Positions 18,326 through 26,993 are shown, numbered from the stretch's first letter. The stretch: 64,000 bases of DNA from Streptomyces sp. BHT-5-2 (GCF_019774615.1 NZ_CP081496.1:930001-994000), one strand, 5' to 3'. Numbers and translations: made by a program. The notes: generated from the letters alone by a model not told the origin.

Positions 18326-18453
18326 CGGATCATGTCTGGACCTCGAGTTGTCAACTCCGCGGCGTGGCGACAGCGAGCGGCGCCCGGGTAGCGAGACCAC
18401 GGCGGCCTCCGCTGCTCAGCGAGGGCCGGTCACTTGGGGATTTGCCACGGAGA

Positions 18454-18669
18454 TCAGAGGGAAACTCCCCCGCCCTTGACTGCGTCCACGAACGACGACC
18501 AGACCGAGGTCGGGAACACCAGCGCCGGACCGTGCGGGTCCTTGGAATCACGGACCGGGACGCCATCCGGGTATCCGTCTGACACCTCGATGCAGCCGCC
18601 TTGCCCGTTCTCGCTGTAGCTGGACTTTCGCCAGACGGGGAGAGTCGATGCGTTAGGTATCGTCTTCAA
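18454..18669 (-). CDS. DUF397 small protein with TTG start, overlapping the XRE gene
   Basis: The 71-aa product has the DUF397 motifs VWRKSSYSENGQGGCIEVSDG, PVRDSKDPHGPAL and FPTSVWSSFVDAVK. The only usable start is a TTG at 18669, which overlaps the 3' end of the preceding XRE-DUF5753 gene by 17 nt, so translational coupling is likely. AAAGAG lies upstream as a weak ribosome site. The overlap supports a working pair. Base composition is less G+C-rich than the core genes, which fits transfer. Confidence 0.82.
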   Translation of the reverse strand: MKTIPNASTLPVWRKSSYSENGQGGCIEVSDGYPDGVPVRDSKDPHGPALVFPTSVWSSFVDAVKGGGVSL

Positions 18670-19492
18670 CTTCGTACTCTTTCAAGTATGTGCGGATCAG
18701 GTCGAGCGACTCATCGTCGGTGAGGGCCAGCGAGCGGGCTACGTCGAACCACTGCGTCAGCTCAAGAACCCTTTTCGGGGACTCTACTGATTCCCCTGAG
18801 TCGAAGCTCTCGACACCGGCGATGGTCGTCCCATCGGGCAAGGTGTGCAAGGTGAGGCTCCCACCGAGGATGGGATGTGCGCCCCTGTCGAAGGGGAGAA
18901 TCTGCACGGTCACACGCGGCCGGCCCCCGAGCTGAAGCAGATGCTTCAGCTGCTCAGCCATGCACCTTCGACCGCCAATTGGGCGCCTTAGTGCAGCTTC
19001 ATCCATAATTCCCCAGTAATAAGGTGGCCTGGCGCGTTCCAGGATGCGCTGCCGCTTCATGCGAGCGGCGACGCGCTCTTCGATCTGCTCCTCGGAGTCG
19101 TGCAGTTGGGACTTTCGGAAATGTGCGCGCATGTATTCCGGCGTCTGAAGCAAGGCGGTGACATGGCTGCTGTTGAAAACCTGGATGCGCTCCGCTTCGG
19201 GCTCCTTGGCAACGACTTTTCGGCTGTAATCCGGAATCAGCGTGTCATGCGCCAGCTCCAGCAGTTCGGAGAGCACGCCGTCACTGTCAAAGAACTCGTC
19301 CAGGGCGTTGACCAACGCTTCCGACGCCAACTGCTCCCCGAGTTCCACGCGCCCCAAGTAGCTGTGCGAGTAGCCGCCTACCCGTTCCGATAGTTGGCGG
19401 AGGGAGAGCCCCTTCCGTTCCCGCAGGCGGCGGAGGCGTCGCCCCAGCCTGAGGCGTGGCGTAAGCCTGACATCGTCACTGTTCAACTCCAC
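18653..19492 (-). CDS. XRE-family regulator with DUF5753 domain
   Basis: A 279-aa protein: helix-turn-helix near residues 15-70 (LRRLRERKGLSLRQLSERVG), then the DUF5753 domain with ALLQTPEYMRAHF and VTVQILPFDRGAHP. GTG start with AGGAAAGG upstream. It is divergent from the small-gene cassette beginning at 19709, across a 216-bp gap with two inverted repeats. It is therefore the likely regulator of the cassette, the radical SAM gene and the methyltransferase gene. Third-position G+C is clearly lower than in the core genes. Confidence 0.85.
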   Translation of the reverse strand: MELNSDDVRLTPRLRLGRRLRRLRERKGLSLRQLSERVGGYSHSYLGRVELGEQLASEALVNALDEFFDSDGVLSELLELAHDTLIPDYSRKVVAKEPEAERIQVFNSSHVTALLQTPEYMRAHFRKSQLHDSEEQIEERVAARMKRQRILERARPPYYWGIMDEAALRRPIGGRRCMAEQLKHLLQLGGRPRVTVQILPFDRGAHPILGGSLTLHTLPDGTTIAGVESFDSGESVESPKRVLELTQWFDVARSLALTDDESLDLIRTYLKEYEVEDDT

Positions 19493-19523
19493 TCGGTCGA
19501 ACCTTTCCTCACCTCAACTTGCC

Positions 19524-19559
19524 GTCACCCAGGTCGCTTTGGTGACAGGCCAAGCCTGT
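19524..19559. promoter_or_regulatory. Two overlapping inverted repeats in the XRE/cassette divergent promoter region
   Basis: GTCACC (19524-19529) and GGTGAC (19541-19546) form one inverted repeat. The perfect 15-bp palindrome ACAGGC-CAA-GCCTGT (19545-19559) overlaps it. They lie 32-67 bp upstream of the XRE start codon and 150 bp upstream of the cassette, a position fit for autoregulation and control of both directions. Confidence 0.45.
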
Positions 19560-19708
19560 ACTCGGCGCTCCCCGTGGGCAATGGTGAGAACCAGGACGCA
19601 CCCCAAACGGGTACTCCCACAAGAAAGTTCGGCCACGCACGAGACCCCCGCGACCGTTGGTGGACGGCCCGGGGGCGTGGCCCTCAACCGCCTTGGAGGT
19701 TGATGAGC

Positions 19709-19993
19709 ATGGCTCACAGTATCCGAACGATCTTCGAATCGCTGCTGTGTTGGTTTTTGCCCGGCCGGGGTTGCCACCGTGCGGCCGTCGCTCCGCCCGC
19801 GCCCGTGGTCGGAAACGACGCACCGACGCTCGCGCTTCCCCGCGTGCGCGTCCGTCATTCGGGGGCACTGCGCGGTGAGGACACCGCCCTCGTCCGCCCG
19901 TACCTCCTCACCCCCGGGGAACAGCGGGAACGACGTGCGCGGCATGGGCGGCGACCTGCGCTGTGGCTGGCATCCGTAGAGGTGGCGGCCTGA
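19709..19993 (+). CDS. Small protein of duplicated cassette, first gene (copy 1)
   Basis: I do not recognise a named family. The 94-aa product starts with a hydrophobic amphipathic segment (IRTIFESLLCWFLPGRGCHR), has an Ala/Pro-rich middle, then GEDTALVRPYLLTPGEQRER, an Arg-rich stretch and a C-terminal SVEVAA. The gene at 29531-29863 encodes a paralogue with the same three blocks (IFETLLRLLLPARGRHR, DSLIRPYVLTLEERRR, GVEVAS). The ATG at 19709 is chosen because GGAGGTTGA lies 9 nt upstream, as in the paralogue; an ATG two codons earlier is too close. Its stop codon overlaps the next start (TGATG). Confidence 0.7.
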   Translation: MAHSIRTIFESLLCWFLPGRGCHRAAVAPPAPVVGNDAPTLALPRVRVRHSGALRGEDTALVRPYLLTPGEQRERRARHGRRPALWLASVEVAA

Positions 19994-20166
19994 TGGCCCG
20001 CATGTGCCGTGCCGTTCACCTGGGAGAACCGGGCTCGGCCCCGGAGCCGGCGTCCGGATGTGATGTGTGCGGGGCCCTGGCCCGGCAGCGCGCGGAAGCC
20101 TACGCCGTAGGCGACAAGTCGAAGGTGACCGACTGCAACGTCGAGATCCGTCGCCACCCCCACTGA
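19993..20166 (+). CDS. 57-aa Cys-containing protein of duplicated cassette, second gene (copy 1)
   Basis: Translationally coupled to the first gene (TGATG). The product has a short variable N-terminus and a conserved core GCDVCGALARQRAEAYAVGD...TDCNVEIRRHPH. CxxC plus a later Cys and two His suggest metal binding, though the chain is too short for a complete zinc ribbon of known type. The paralogue at 29340-29531 shares 29 of 36 core positions. It lies 114 bp upstream of the radical SAM gene in the same direction. It could be a regulator, a leader or carrier protein, or a substrate of the modifying enzymes; none of these is shown. Confidence 0.72.
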   Translation: MARMCRAVHLGEPGSAPEPASGCDVCGALARQRAEAYAVGDKSKVTDCNVEIRRHPH

Positions 20167-20280
20167 CCGGGGCAGGAGCGTTCCCCCTCCTGCCCCGCCA
20201 GTCACCAACTCCACCCCGGCGCCCTTTCCTGGGATAGAGCGCCGGGGCACGCTCGGAACCGACCAAAGGAACCAGGGACC

Positions 20281-21216
20281 ATGACCGCCACGGATACGCG
20301 CCCCACCACACACATCCGTTCGCTGGCGCTGGAAATCACCGGACAGTGCCAGAACACCTGCGCCTCGCACTGCTACGCCAAGTCCGGCCCGCGCGGCAGC
20401 CACGGCAGCATGCGTCGCGAGGACTGGTTCGCGCTCCTGGACCAGGCCGCCGGGCTTGGCGTCACCATGGTGCAGTACATCGGCGGTGAGCCCACCCTGC
20501 ACCCCCACCTCCCGCAGCTCATCGACCGCGCGCTGAGTCTCGGCATGCGCGTGGAGGTGTTCAGCAACCTCGTACACGTGCGCCCGTCGATGTGGGAGAC
20601 CTTCGCCCGGCCCGGCGTCTCCTTGGCCACCTCCTACTACAGCAACAACGCGACCGAACACGAGAAGATCACCGGCGGACGCGGCTCCTACGCCCGCACG
20701 AAGGCGAACATCGCCGAGGCGATCCGCCGCAGCATCCCGCTGCGTGCCTCTCTCGTTCACGTCCTTGACGGCCAGGCCATCGACGGCGCCCGTTCAGAGC
20801 TGCGGCAGCTCGGCGTCACCGGCGAAATCCGCCTCGACCGGGTCCGCGCCATCGGCAACGGCGACATCACCGGCGTCGCCTTCCACGATCCGGCCGAACT
20901 GTGCGGGCGGTGCGGCAGCGACCGCGCCGCGATCAGCCCCGACGGCGTCGTGACCCCGTGCGTGATGTCTCGATGGCTGACAGCTGGGACCGTTCGGGCG
21001 CAGACGCTCGCCGCGATTCTCAACGGCCCCGAGTGGGCCGGGCGAATGACCGTCATCCCCCCTCGCCGCAAGGGCGGTTGCGTGCCGGATTCGTGCACGC
21101 CGCGCGAGGACTCGTGCCAACCCTCCCCGGGCACCGTGACGGCGTGCAATCCCGACAGCGACAGTTCCGACTGCGCGCCGGCGGAAGAGGAAGCATGTGA
21201 CCCCGCCTATGAGTAG
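20281..21216 (+). CDS. Radical SAM protein with SPASM-like Cys region and six C-terminal CXP motifs
   Basis: A 311-aa radical SAM enzyme. Its cluster-binding segment reads CQNTCASHCY, i.e. CX3CX3C, one residue longer than the usual CX3CX2C. It is followed by MVQYIGGEPTLHPHL, the GGE SAM-binding motif. LCGRCGSDRAAISPDGVVTPC near residue 205 resembles a SPASM/auxiliary Fe-S region. The last 45 residues contain six cysteines, each followed by X-Pro (CVP, CTP, CQP, CNP, CAP, CDP). Related enzymes modify ribosomal peptides. AAGGA lies upstream of the ATG. The methyltransferase gene follows after 37 bp, so they probably form one operon with the small cassette. Confidence 0.85.
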   Translation: MTATDTRPTTHIRSLALEITGQCQNTCASHCYAKSGPRGSHGSMRREDWFALLDQAAGLGVTMVQYIGGEPTLHPHLPQLIDRALSLGMRVEVFSNLVHVRPSMWETFARPGVSLATSYYSNNATEHEKITGGRGSYARTKANIAEAIRRSIPLRASLVHVLDGQAIDGARSELRQLGVTGEIRLDRVRAIGNGDITGVAFHDPAELCGRCGSDRAAISPDGVVTPCVMSRWLTAGTVRAQTLAAILNGPEWAGRMTVIPPRRKGGCVPDSCTPREDSCQPSPGTVTACNPDSDSSDCAPAEEEACDPAYE

Positions 21217-21253
21217 TGATCGCCTGCGACCCCGCCCACTGAGGAGGCACCCG

Positions 21254-22390
21254 ATGGACTGGGAGACACCCGCCCGCCGCCTGGCGGCCGATACCGTCCG
21301 GCCCGAATCCCGCTGGCACGGACCGCTCGCCACCATCCCCCGTCATGTCTTCGTGCCGCGCTGGTGGGCAAACGACGGCGGCCGATGGATGCTGCAGGAC
21401 GGGCCAGCTGACCCCGAAGCGTGGATGCAAGCGGCCTACAGCAACCGCACGTTGGTGACCCGTGTGGGCCCGCTCCACGCCGACGACGCCGCGCCACGTA
21501 CCTCCCTCACCGCAGGGCAACCGACCTCGTCCAGCACACTGCCGAGCCTCGTCGTCACGATGTACCGACATGCGGTGATCAGCGACAGCGCCGACGTGCT
21601 GGTCACGGCCGGATCGGGCTACGGAACCGCACTCGCCTGCCGGCGCCTTGGCGACGAACACGTGACAAGCATCGACGTCGACCCTGCCCTCGTCGACAAA
21701 GCACGCTCCCGACTGGAATCCGTCGGTCTACACCCTCAGACAGCCGTATGTGACATCACCAGCCCCCTGCCCGGGGACTACGACCGCATCGTGCTGACCG
21801 TGTCCGTACGACGCGTCCCCGCCTCAGTGCTGACCGCGCTGCGCCCCGGCGGACGCCTCGTGACCACCATCGCGGACACCGGGCTGATCGTCACAGCGGA
21901 CAAGGCACCTGACGGCGGCGCGACAGGCCGGGTCGAGTGGGACCGCGCCGGGTTCATGCGCACTCGCGCCGGCAAGGACTACCCGCCCGGCCTCGCCGAG
22001 CGATTCGAGGAGATCTGCGACGCCGAAGGCGAGCAGGTCACCACCGGCCGCTATCCGGTCCTCGACGTGCGCGAAGCCTGGGACATCTGGTCCATGCTGT
22101 CCCTCACCACACCCGGGATCGAGCACCGCTACGAGCAAGGACCGGACCGGCGGCGACGGGCCTGGATGGTGCACGCCGACGGGTCGTGGGCCCGTGCCGA
22201 AGGACGCTGGATCGACCCACCCACCGTGCACCAGGGGGGCCCACGCCGCCTGTGGGACGGTCTGGAGCGCATCCGGCACCGGCTGAACGCCGAGGGCGGG
22301 TTGCCGGTCTACGGTGCGCGCGTCCGGATCGACCCGGACGGCACCACGCACTTCAAGCGCGGTGCCTGGTCAGCCACCATCGCAGACTGA
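21254..22390 (+). CDS. PCMT-like SAM-dependent methyltransferase
   Basis: The 378-aa product resembles protein-L-isoaspartate methyltransferase-like enzymes found in actinobacterial peptide-modification loci. PRHVFVPRWW lies near the N-terminus, TSSSTLPSLVVTMY (the Ser/Thr-rich lid and helix) near 97, then the SAM motif VLVTAGSGYGTALACR near 115 and SIDVDP. The last ~150 residues form an extra domain with the sequence RRRAWMVHADGSWARAEG. The ATG at 21254 has AGGAGG 6-7 nt upstream. The pairing with the radical SAM gene suggests a shared substrate. A terminator follows at 22434. Confidence 0.82.
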   Translation: MDWETPARRLAADTVRPESRWHGPLATIPRHVFVPRWWANDGGRWMLQDGPADPEAWMQAAYSNRTLVTRVGPLHADDAAPRTSLTAGQPTSSSTLPSLVVTMYRHAVISDSADVLVTAGSGYGTALACRRLGDEHVTSIDVDPALVDKARSRLESVGLHPQTAVCDITSPLPGDYDRIVLTVSVRRVPASVLTALRPGGRLVTTIADTGLIVTADKAPDGGATGRVEWDRAGFMRTRAGKDYPPGLAERFEEICDAEGEQVTTGRYPVLDVREAWDIWSMLSLTTPGIEHRYEQGPDRRRRAWMVHADGSWARAEGRWIDPPTVHQGGPRRLWDGLERIRHRLNAEGGLPVYGARVRIDPDGTTHFKRGAWSATIAD

Positions 22391-22433
22391 CCGGCCCCAC
22401 AGCCGGTAGAACGGCGCCCGCGCCCCTTGGCCG

Positions 22434-22474
22434 CCCCGTCTGTCCGTCGCGTCCGCCACGGCGGTTGGACGGGG
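22434..22474. terminator. Terminator between methyltransferase and aldehyde dehydrogenase genes
   Basis: CCCCGTC (22434-22440) and GACGGGG (22468-22474) enclose an inner CCGCC/GGCGG stem, between convergent stop codons at 22390 and 22499. Confidence 0.65.
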
Positions 22475-22498
22475 CTCTCCGCGCTCCCTCGCCGTCGC

Positions 22499-24001
22499 TC
22501 ACCCAGGCCAGACGATCGACTGCAGCTCGCTGTAGGCGTGCAGCGCGTACGAGCCGACGTCGCGGCCGACGCCGCTGCGCTTGAAGCCGCCGAACGGCGC
22601 CTCCATGTTCCGCCCGACCGTGTTGATGCCGACCCCGCCGGCCCGCAGCCGCCCCGCGACCCGGAAGGCCCGGGCCACGTCGCCGGACCAGACGTAGTCC
22701 AGCAGCCCGTAGTCGCTGTCGTTGGCCAGCGCGATGCCCTCCTCCTCGTCGTCGAAGGGCACCACCGTCACCACCGGCCCGAAGATCTCCTCGCGGACCG
22801 CCCGCATGGCGCCGGTGCAGTCCGCGAAGAGCGTCGGCGCGACATGGAAGCCGCGCGCCCGCTCCGGCCGCTCGCCGCCGGTGACCAGGCGGGCGCCCTC
22901 CTTCACCGCCAGCGCGATGTATCCCTCGACGCGGTCCCGGTGCGCGGCGGAGATCACCGGGCCGACGACCGTGGCCGGATCTCGCGGGTCGCCGACGGTC
23001 AGCCGCTCCGCGTACCGCGCCAGACCGGCCACCAGCCGCTGGTAGATCGCGCGCTGGGCCAGCACCCGGGTCGGCGCGGTGCAGATCTGACCGCTGTAGA
23101 AGGAGAACGTGGTGCCGATCCCGGACACCGCGGACGCCAGGTCGGCGTCGTCGAAGACCAGCGCCGCGCCCTTGCCGCCCAGTTCCATCAGCTGCCGCTT
23201 CATCCCGCGGCCGCACTCCTGGGCGATCCGCTGTCCGACCGCGGTGGAGCCGGTGAAGCTGACCATGTCCACGCCGTCGGCCGCCACCGCGGCCTCACCG
23301 ACCTCCGGCCGCGCCCCGCTGACGACGTTGACCACTCCCGGCGGGGCCCCGGCCTCCGCCAGCGCCTCGGCCATCCGGTACACCGACAGCGGGTCCTGCG
23401 GCGCCGGCTTGACCACCACCGTGTTGCCCATCGCCAGCGCCGGCGCGACCTTCCCCGCCGGGTTGGCCCACGGGTTGTTGTACGAGGTGATGCAGGTGAC
23501 GACGCCCACCGGGCGGCGCACCGCGACCGCCCCGAAGACACCACCGCCGCCTATCGGGCCGGCCGCGTTGACCTGCGGCGGAATCGCGGTCTCCACCGGT
23601 TCCAGGGCGCCGCGGGCGTACCGCGCGAAGCGGGCCGCGGCCACTCCGACCTGGAGGGCGCGCGCCGTCCCGGTCGTCGCCCCGCTCTCCGCCTGGGCCA
23701 ACTCCGCGTGGCCGACTGCCTCCCGGCGGATCACCCGGGCCGCCCGGTCCAGCACCGCGGCGCGCTCCTCGGGCGCGGTCCGCGACCAGCCGTCGAAGGC
23801 GTCCCGGGCGGCGTCCACCGCCGCGGCCACCTGTGCCGGGCTCGCCTCCGGCGCGGGCCCGACGACCTCCTCGGTCGCCGGGTCGATCACGTCGTAGTGC
23901 CCGCCCTCGGGCGCCACCCACTCGCCGCCGATGAACAGCCGCGAACCCGCCTCCCCGGCCGCGCGCCCGCGCCCCCGGCCGTTACGCCCCGCGGTGCTCA
24001 C
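22499..24001 (-). CDS. Aldehyde dehydrogenase (NAD(P)+-dependent)
   Basis: A 500-aa enzyme that oxidises an aldehyde to a carboxylic acid. Visible parts are the NAD-binding FTGSTAVGQRI, the general base in MELGGKGAAL (Glu near 272), the nucleophile in SGQICTAPTRV (Cys near 306), and EEIFGPVVTVVPFDDEEEGIALAND near the end. The GTG start overlaps the stop codon of the upstream amidohydrolase gene by 4 nt (GTGA), so the two are translationally coupled. The first ~20 residues are Gly/Arg-rich. It is the last gene of the minus-strand set 28914-22499. Confidence 0.9.
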   Translation of the reverse strand: MSTAGRNGRGRGRAAGEAGSRLFIGGEWVAPEGGHYDVIDPATEEVVGPAPEASPAQVAAAVDAARDAFDGWSRTAPEERAAVLDRAARVIRREAVGHAELAQAESGATTGTARALQVGVAAARFARYARGALEPVETAIPPQVNAAGPIGGGGVFGAVAVRRPVGVVTCITSYNNPWANPAGKVAPALAMGNTVVVKPAPQDPLSVYRMAEALAEAGAPPGVVNVVSGARPEVGEAAVAADGVDMVSFTGSTAVGQRIAQECGRGMKRQLMELGGKGAALVFDDADLASAVSGIGTTFSFYSGQICTAPTRVLAQRAIYQRLVAGLARYAERLTVGDPRDPATVVGPVISAAHRDRVEGYIALAVKEGARLVTGGERPERARGFHVAPTLFADCTGAMRAVREEIFGPVVTVVPFDDEEEGIALANDSDYGLLDYVWSGDVARAFRVAGRLRAGGVGINTVGRNMEAPFGGFKRSGVGRDVGSYALHAYSELQSIVWPG

Positions 24002-25737
24002 CTGGTGCTCACCGTCCTCGTGTCCCGCCCGGACCGCAGTACGGTCCCGGGCACGGCGCCGGTCACCTCGTCGTCCCGGATCGTCTCCACCCCGTTGACG
24101 CGCACGCTGACCACGCCGATCGGGCGGGAGTCCAGCCGCGGGCCGTCCCCGGGCAGGTCGTGCACCAGCCTCGCGGCGCCCGCGTCGATCCGCTCCGGGT
24201 CGAAGAGCACCAGGTCGGCGTGGTGGCCCTCGGTGATCCGGCCGCGGTCGCGCAGCCCGAAGAGGCGCGCCGGGTCGTCGGTCAGCATCCGCACCGCCTG
24301 TTCCAGCCCGACCAGCTTCCGGCCGCGCAGGCAGTCCCCCAGGAAGCGGGTGGTGTACGGGGCGCCGCACATCCGGTCCAGGTGCGCCCCGGCGTCGGAG
24401 CCGCCGAGCATGACGTCCTCGTGCTGCCAGGTCTGCTGCCGCAGGGTCCAGCTGGCGGGGTCGTTGTCGGTGGGCATCGGCCAGAGCACGGTGCGCAGTC
24501 GGTCCGCGGCGCAGATCTCGATCAGGCAGTGGAAGGGCTCCTGCCCGCGTTCGGCGGCGATGTCGCGCACCACGCGGCCGGTCAGCCCCTCGTTGGCCGC
24601 GGAGTAGGTGTCCCCGATGACGTACCGGGCGAAGTCGGTCAGCCGGCGGAGGACCCCGGCCTCCTCGCCGTGCGCGCGGCGCAGCATCCTGGCCCGGACG
24701 TCCGGGTCGCGCAGCCGGGCGATCCGCTCGGGCACCGGGAGGCCGAGGACGTCGCCCCAGCCGGGGATGAGGTTGAGGGCGCAGAAGGTGCCCAGGGACA
24801 TGTTCATCGGGGTGAGGATCGGCATGGTCAGCGCGACGATGCGCCCGCCGGCCCGGCGGGCGCGTTCGCTGGCGAGGAGTTGCCGGGGCACGCGTTCGGG
24901 GACCGCGGAGTCGATGGTCAGCACGTTCCAGTTGAGCGGCCGGCCGGCCGCCGCCGACATCTCGACCAGCAGGTCGATCTCGTCGTCGGTGAAGCGGTCC
25001 AGGCAGCCGGCGACGATCGCCTCGATCTGGGTGCCCTCGTGCTCGGCGACCGCGCGGGAGAGCGCGAGCAGTTCCTCGGGGCGGGCGTGCCGGGAGGCGA
25101 CCGGTGCTCCGTCGCCGTCGGAGTGGCTGGACGACTGGGTGGTGGACAGCCCCCACGCCCCGGCGTCCATCGCGTCGTGGAAGAGCCGCAGCATGGCGTC
25201 GAGTTGGCCGGCCGTGGGCTGTCCGCCGACCGCGTCCGGGCCCATCACGTGCCGCCGCAGCGCGCAGTGCCCCACCATGAAGCCGGCATTGACCGCGATC
25301 CGCCCCTCCAGCGCGTCCAGGTAGTCGCCGAAGCCGTGCCAGTTCCAGGGTGCGCCCCGCTCCAGGGCGACCAGCGACATCCCCTCGACCCGGCTCATCA
25401 TCCGCCGGGTGTAGTCGGCGTCCTCGGGCCGGTCGGGGTGGAGCGGGGCGAGGGTGAAGCCGCAGTTGCCGCCTGCGACGGTGGTCACGCCGTGGTTGAG
25501 GGACGGGGTGGCGTACGGGTCCCAGAACAGCTGGGCGTCGTAGTGGGTGTGCGGGTCGATGAACCCGGGGGCGAGGACCAGGCCGTGCGCGTCCTCGCGC
25601 GTCCTGGCCGGCTCGACGACGGCGCCGGGTTCGGCGATCACCGCGATCCGCCCGTCCCGGATGCCGACGTCGGCCGCGAAGGCGGGCGCGCCCGTGCCGT
25701 CCACGACGGTCGCGGCCCGGATGAGGTGGTCGAGCAT
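23998..25737 (-). CDS. N-acyl-D-amino-acid deacylase / D-aminoacylase family amidohydrolase
   Basis: A 579-aa TIM-barrel amidohydrolase. LAPGFIDPHTHYDAQ (His63 and His65) gives the first two metal ligands. GGNCGFTLAPL supplies the Cys typical of D-aminoacylases, and GGSDAGAHLDRMC holds the catalytic Asp. HADLVLFDPERID and a C-terminal beta domain complete the fold. Known members cleave N-acyl-D-amino acids or related amides; the actinobacterial long form is often unassigned. GAAGGGA precedes the ATG. It sits downstream of the LLM gene (80 bp gap) and is coupled to the aldehyde dehydrogenase gene. Confidence 0.87.
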   Translation of the reverse strand: MLDHLIRAATVVDGTGAPAFAADVGIRDGRIAVIAEPGAVVEPARTREDAHGLVLAPGFIDPHTHYDAQLFWDPYATPSLNHGVTTVAGGNCGFTLAPLHPDRPEDADYTRRMMSRVEGMSLVALERGAPWNWHGFGDYLDALEGRIAVNAGFMVGHCALRRHVMGPDAVGGQPTAGQLDAMLRLFHDAMDAGAWGLSTTQSSSHSDGDGAPVASRHARPEELLALSRAVAEHEGTQIEAIVAGCLDRFTDDEIDLLVEMSAAAGRPLNWNVLTIDSAVPERVPRQLLASERARRAGGRIVALTMPILTPMNMSLGTFCALNLIPGWGDVLGLPVPERIARLRDPDVRARMLRRAHGEEAGVLRRLTDFARYVIGDTYSAANEGLTGRVVRDIAAERGQEPFHCLIEICAADRLRTVLWPMPTDNDPASWTLRQQTWQHEDVMLGGSDAGAHLDRMCGAPYTTRFLGDCLRGRKLVGLEQAVRMLTDDPARLFGLRDRGRITEGHHADLVLFDPERIDAGAARLVHDLPGDGPRLDSRPIGVVSVRVNGVETIRDDEVTGAVPGTVLRSGRDTRTVSTR

Positions 25738-25816
25738 GGCGTGCGTCCCTTCTCGGGTGCGGCGGGTACGGGCGGGTGCGGGGCAGCCGGGGCTTCCGGC
25801 ACAGGCCCTGGACGCC

Positions 25817-26956
25817 TCAGCCGGCCGCCGCCGCTCCCGCCGCCTGCCGGAAGCGGGTCGTCCGGTGCACCGGATCGGTGTCGATCTTCGGGATGACGTG
25901 CTCGCCGATCAGCCTGATGGTGTTCATGGTGTCCTCGTAGGACACCCCGATCGGCAGCCCGAAGGAGAGCTGGTCGGCGCCGGCCTGCTCCCAGCGCTTG
26001 CACTGCCGCAGCACCTCGTCGGGGTCGCCGCAGATCATCAACTCCTCGTCGATCAGCAGCTCGACGAGTTCCTCGGTGTAGTCCGGGAGCAGTGCGGGCC
26101 ACTCCGGGATGCCGTCCGGGCGCGGGAAGGTGTCGTGGTAGCGGAAGAGCAGCGACTGGAGGTAGTTGAGCCCGCCGCCGACCGCGATCTCCACCGCCTT
26201 CCGGTGCGTCTCCGCGCAGATGGCGGTCGACGTCACCATGACATTGTCATTGACGAAGTCCCCGACCGGCTCGGCGTCCTTGACCGCGTTCTTGTACGAG
26301 TCGACGACCCACTCCATGTCGGCGACCTTCTGCACACTGAAGCCGAGGACGCCCAGCCCCTTCTTCCCGGCCATCGCGTACGAGGACGGCGACCCGGCCG
26401 CGTACCACATCGCCGGGTGCGAGGCCCCGTACGGCTTGGGCAGGACCTTGCGCGGCGGCAGCTGCCAGTGCTTGCCGCGAAAGCCCTGGTACTCGTCCTG
26501 GAGCCACATCCTGGGGAACTCCGCGATGGTCTCCTCCCAGATCTCCTTGGTGTGGTTCATGTCGGTGATGCCCGGCAGGAACCCCAGGATCTCGTGGCTG
26601 CCGGCGCCCCGGCCGGAGCCGAACTCGAACCGTCCGGCGGAGAGGTGGTCGAGCATGGCGACCTTCTCGGCGACCTTCACCGGGTGGTTGACGGGGGCGA
26701 GCGGGTTGAAGATGCCCGAGCCGAGGTGGATCCGCTCGGTCGCGTGGGCGAGGTAGCCGAGGTAGACGTCGTTGGCGGAGAGGTGGGAGTACTCCTCCAG
26801 GAAGTGGTGCTCGGAGGCCCAGGCGTACTTGAAGCCCGACCTGTCCGCCTGGATGACGTACTCGGTCTCCTCCATCAGTGCGTGGTGCTCGGCCTCCGGA
26901 TCGGCCTGCGCACGCGCGGCGGGCACATAGCCCTGCACAAAGAGCCCGAATTCCAA
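25817..26956 (-). CDS. LLM-class flavin- or F420-dependent oxidoreductase (luciferase-like)
   Basis: A 379-aa luciferase-like monooxygenase with FKYAWASEHHFLEEYSHLS near residue 43, ERIHLGSGIFNPLAPVNHPVKVAEKVAMLDHLS and GRFEFGSGRGAGSHE. The EHHF motif is characteristic of the bacterial luciferase alpha/beta group. The only usable start is a TTG at 26956, because TGA lies in frame 12 nt upstream; GAGGGACGG is the likely ribosome site. Two copies of the regulon palindrome lie 38-54 and 114-128 bp upstream, so it starts its own transcript. The amidohydrolase and aldehyde dehydrogenase genes follow. Confidence 0.86.
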   Translation of the reverse strand: MEFGLFVQGYVPAARAQADPEAEHHALMEETEYVIQADRSGFKYAWASEHHFLEEYSHLSANDVYLGYLAHATERIHLGSGIFNPLAPVNHPVKVAEKVAMLDHLSAGRFEFGSGRGAGSHEILGFLPGITDMNHTKEIWEETIAEFPRMWLQDEYQGFRGKHWQLPPRKVLPKPYGASHPAMWYAAGSPSSYAMAGKKGLGVLGFSVQKVADMEWVVDSYKNAVKDAEPVGDFVNDNVMVTSTAICAETHRKAVEIAVGGGLNYLQSLLFRYHDTFPRPDGIPEWPALLPDYTEELVELLIDEELMICGDPDEVLRQCKRWEQAGADQLSFGLPIGVSYEDTMNTIRLIGEHVIPKIDTDPVHRTTRFRQAAGAAAAG

Positions 26957-26993
26957 GGGGGTTCACCGTCCCTCTTCCGCTGCCGCGGCTCTT

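Noticed and set aside
18345..18357. Palindrome GAGTTG-T-CAACTC as an attachment site at the edge of the accessory stretch
   Set aside because: No tRNA gene, no integrase and no second copy at the other border were found; it may be a weak terminator between convergent genes.
19709..20166. FxLD-type lanthipeptide precursor genes
   Set aside because: The products lack an F-x-L-D leader motif and the Ser/Thr/Cys core, and no lanthionine synthetase gene is present.
20281..22390. ATP-grasp-type peptide maturation system
   Set aside because: The methyltransferase has some resemblance to that system, but no ATP-grasp gene or its typical precursor is in the window.
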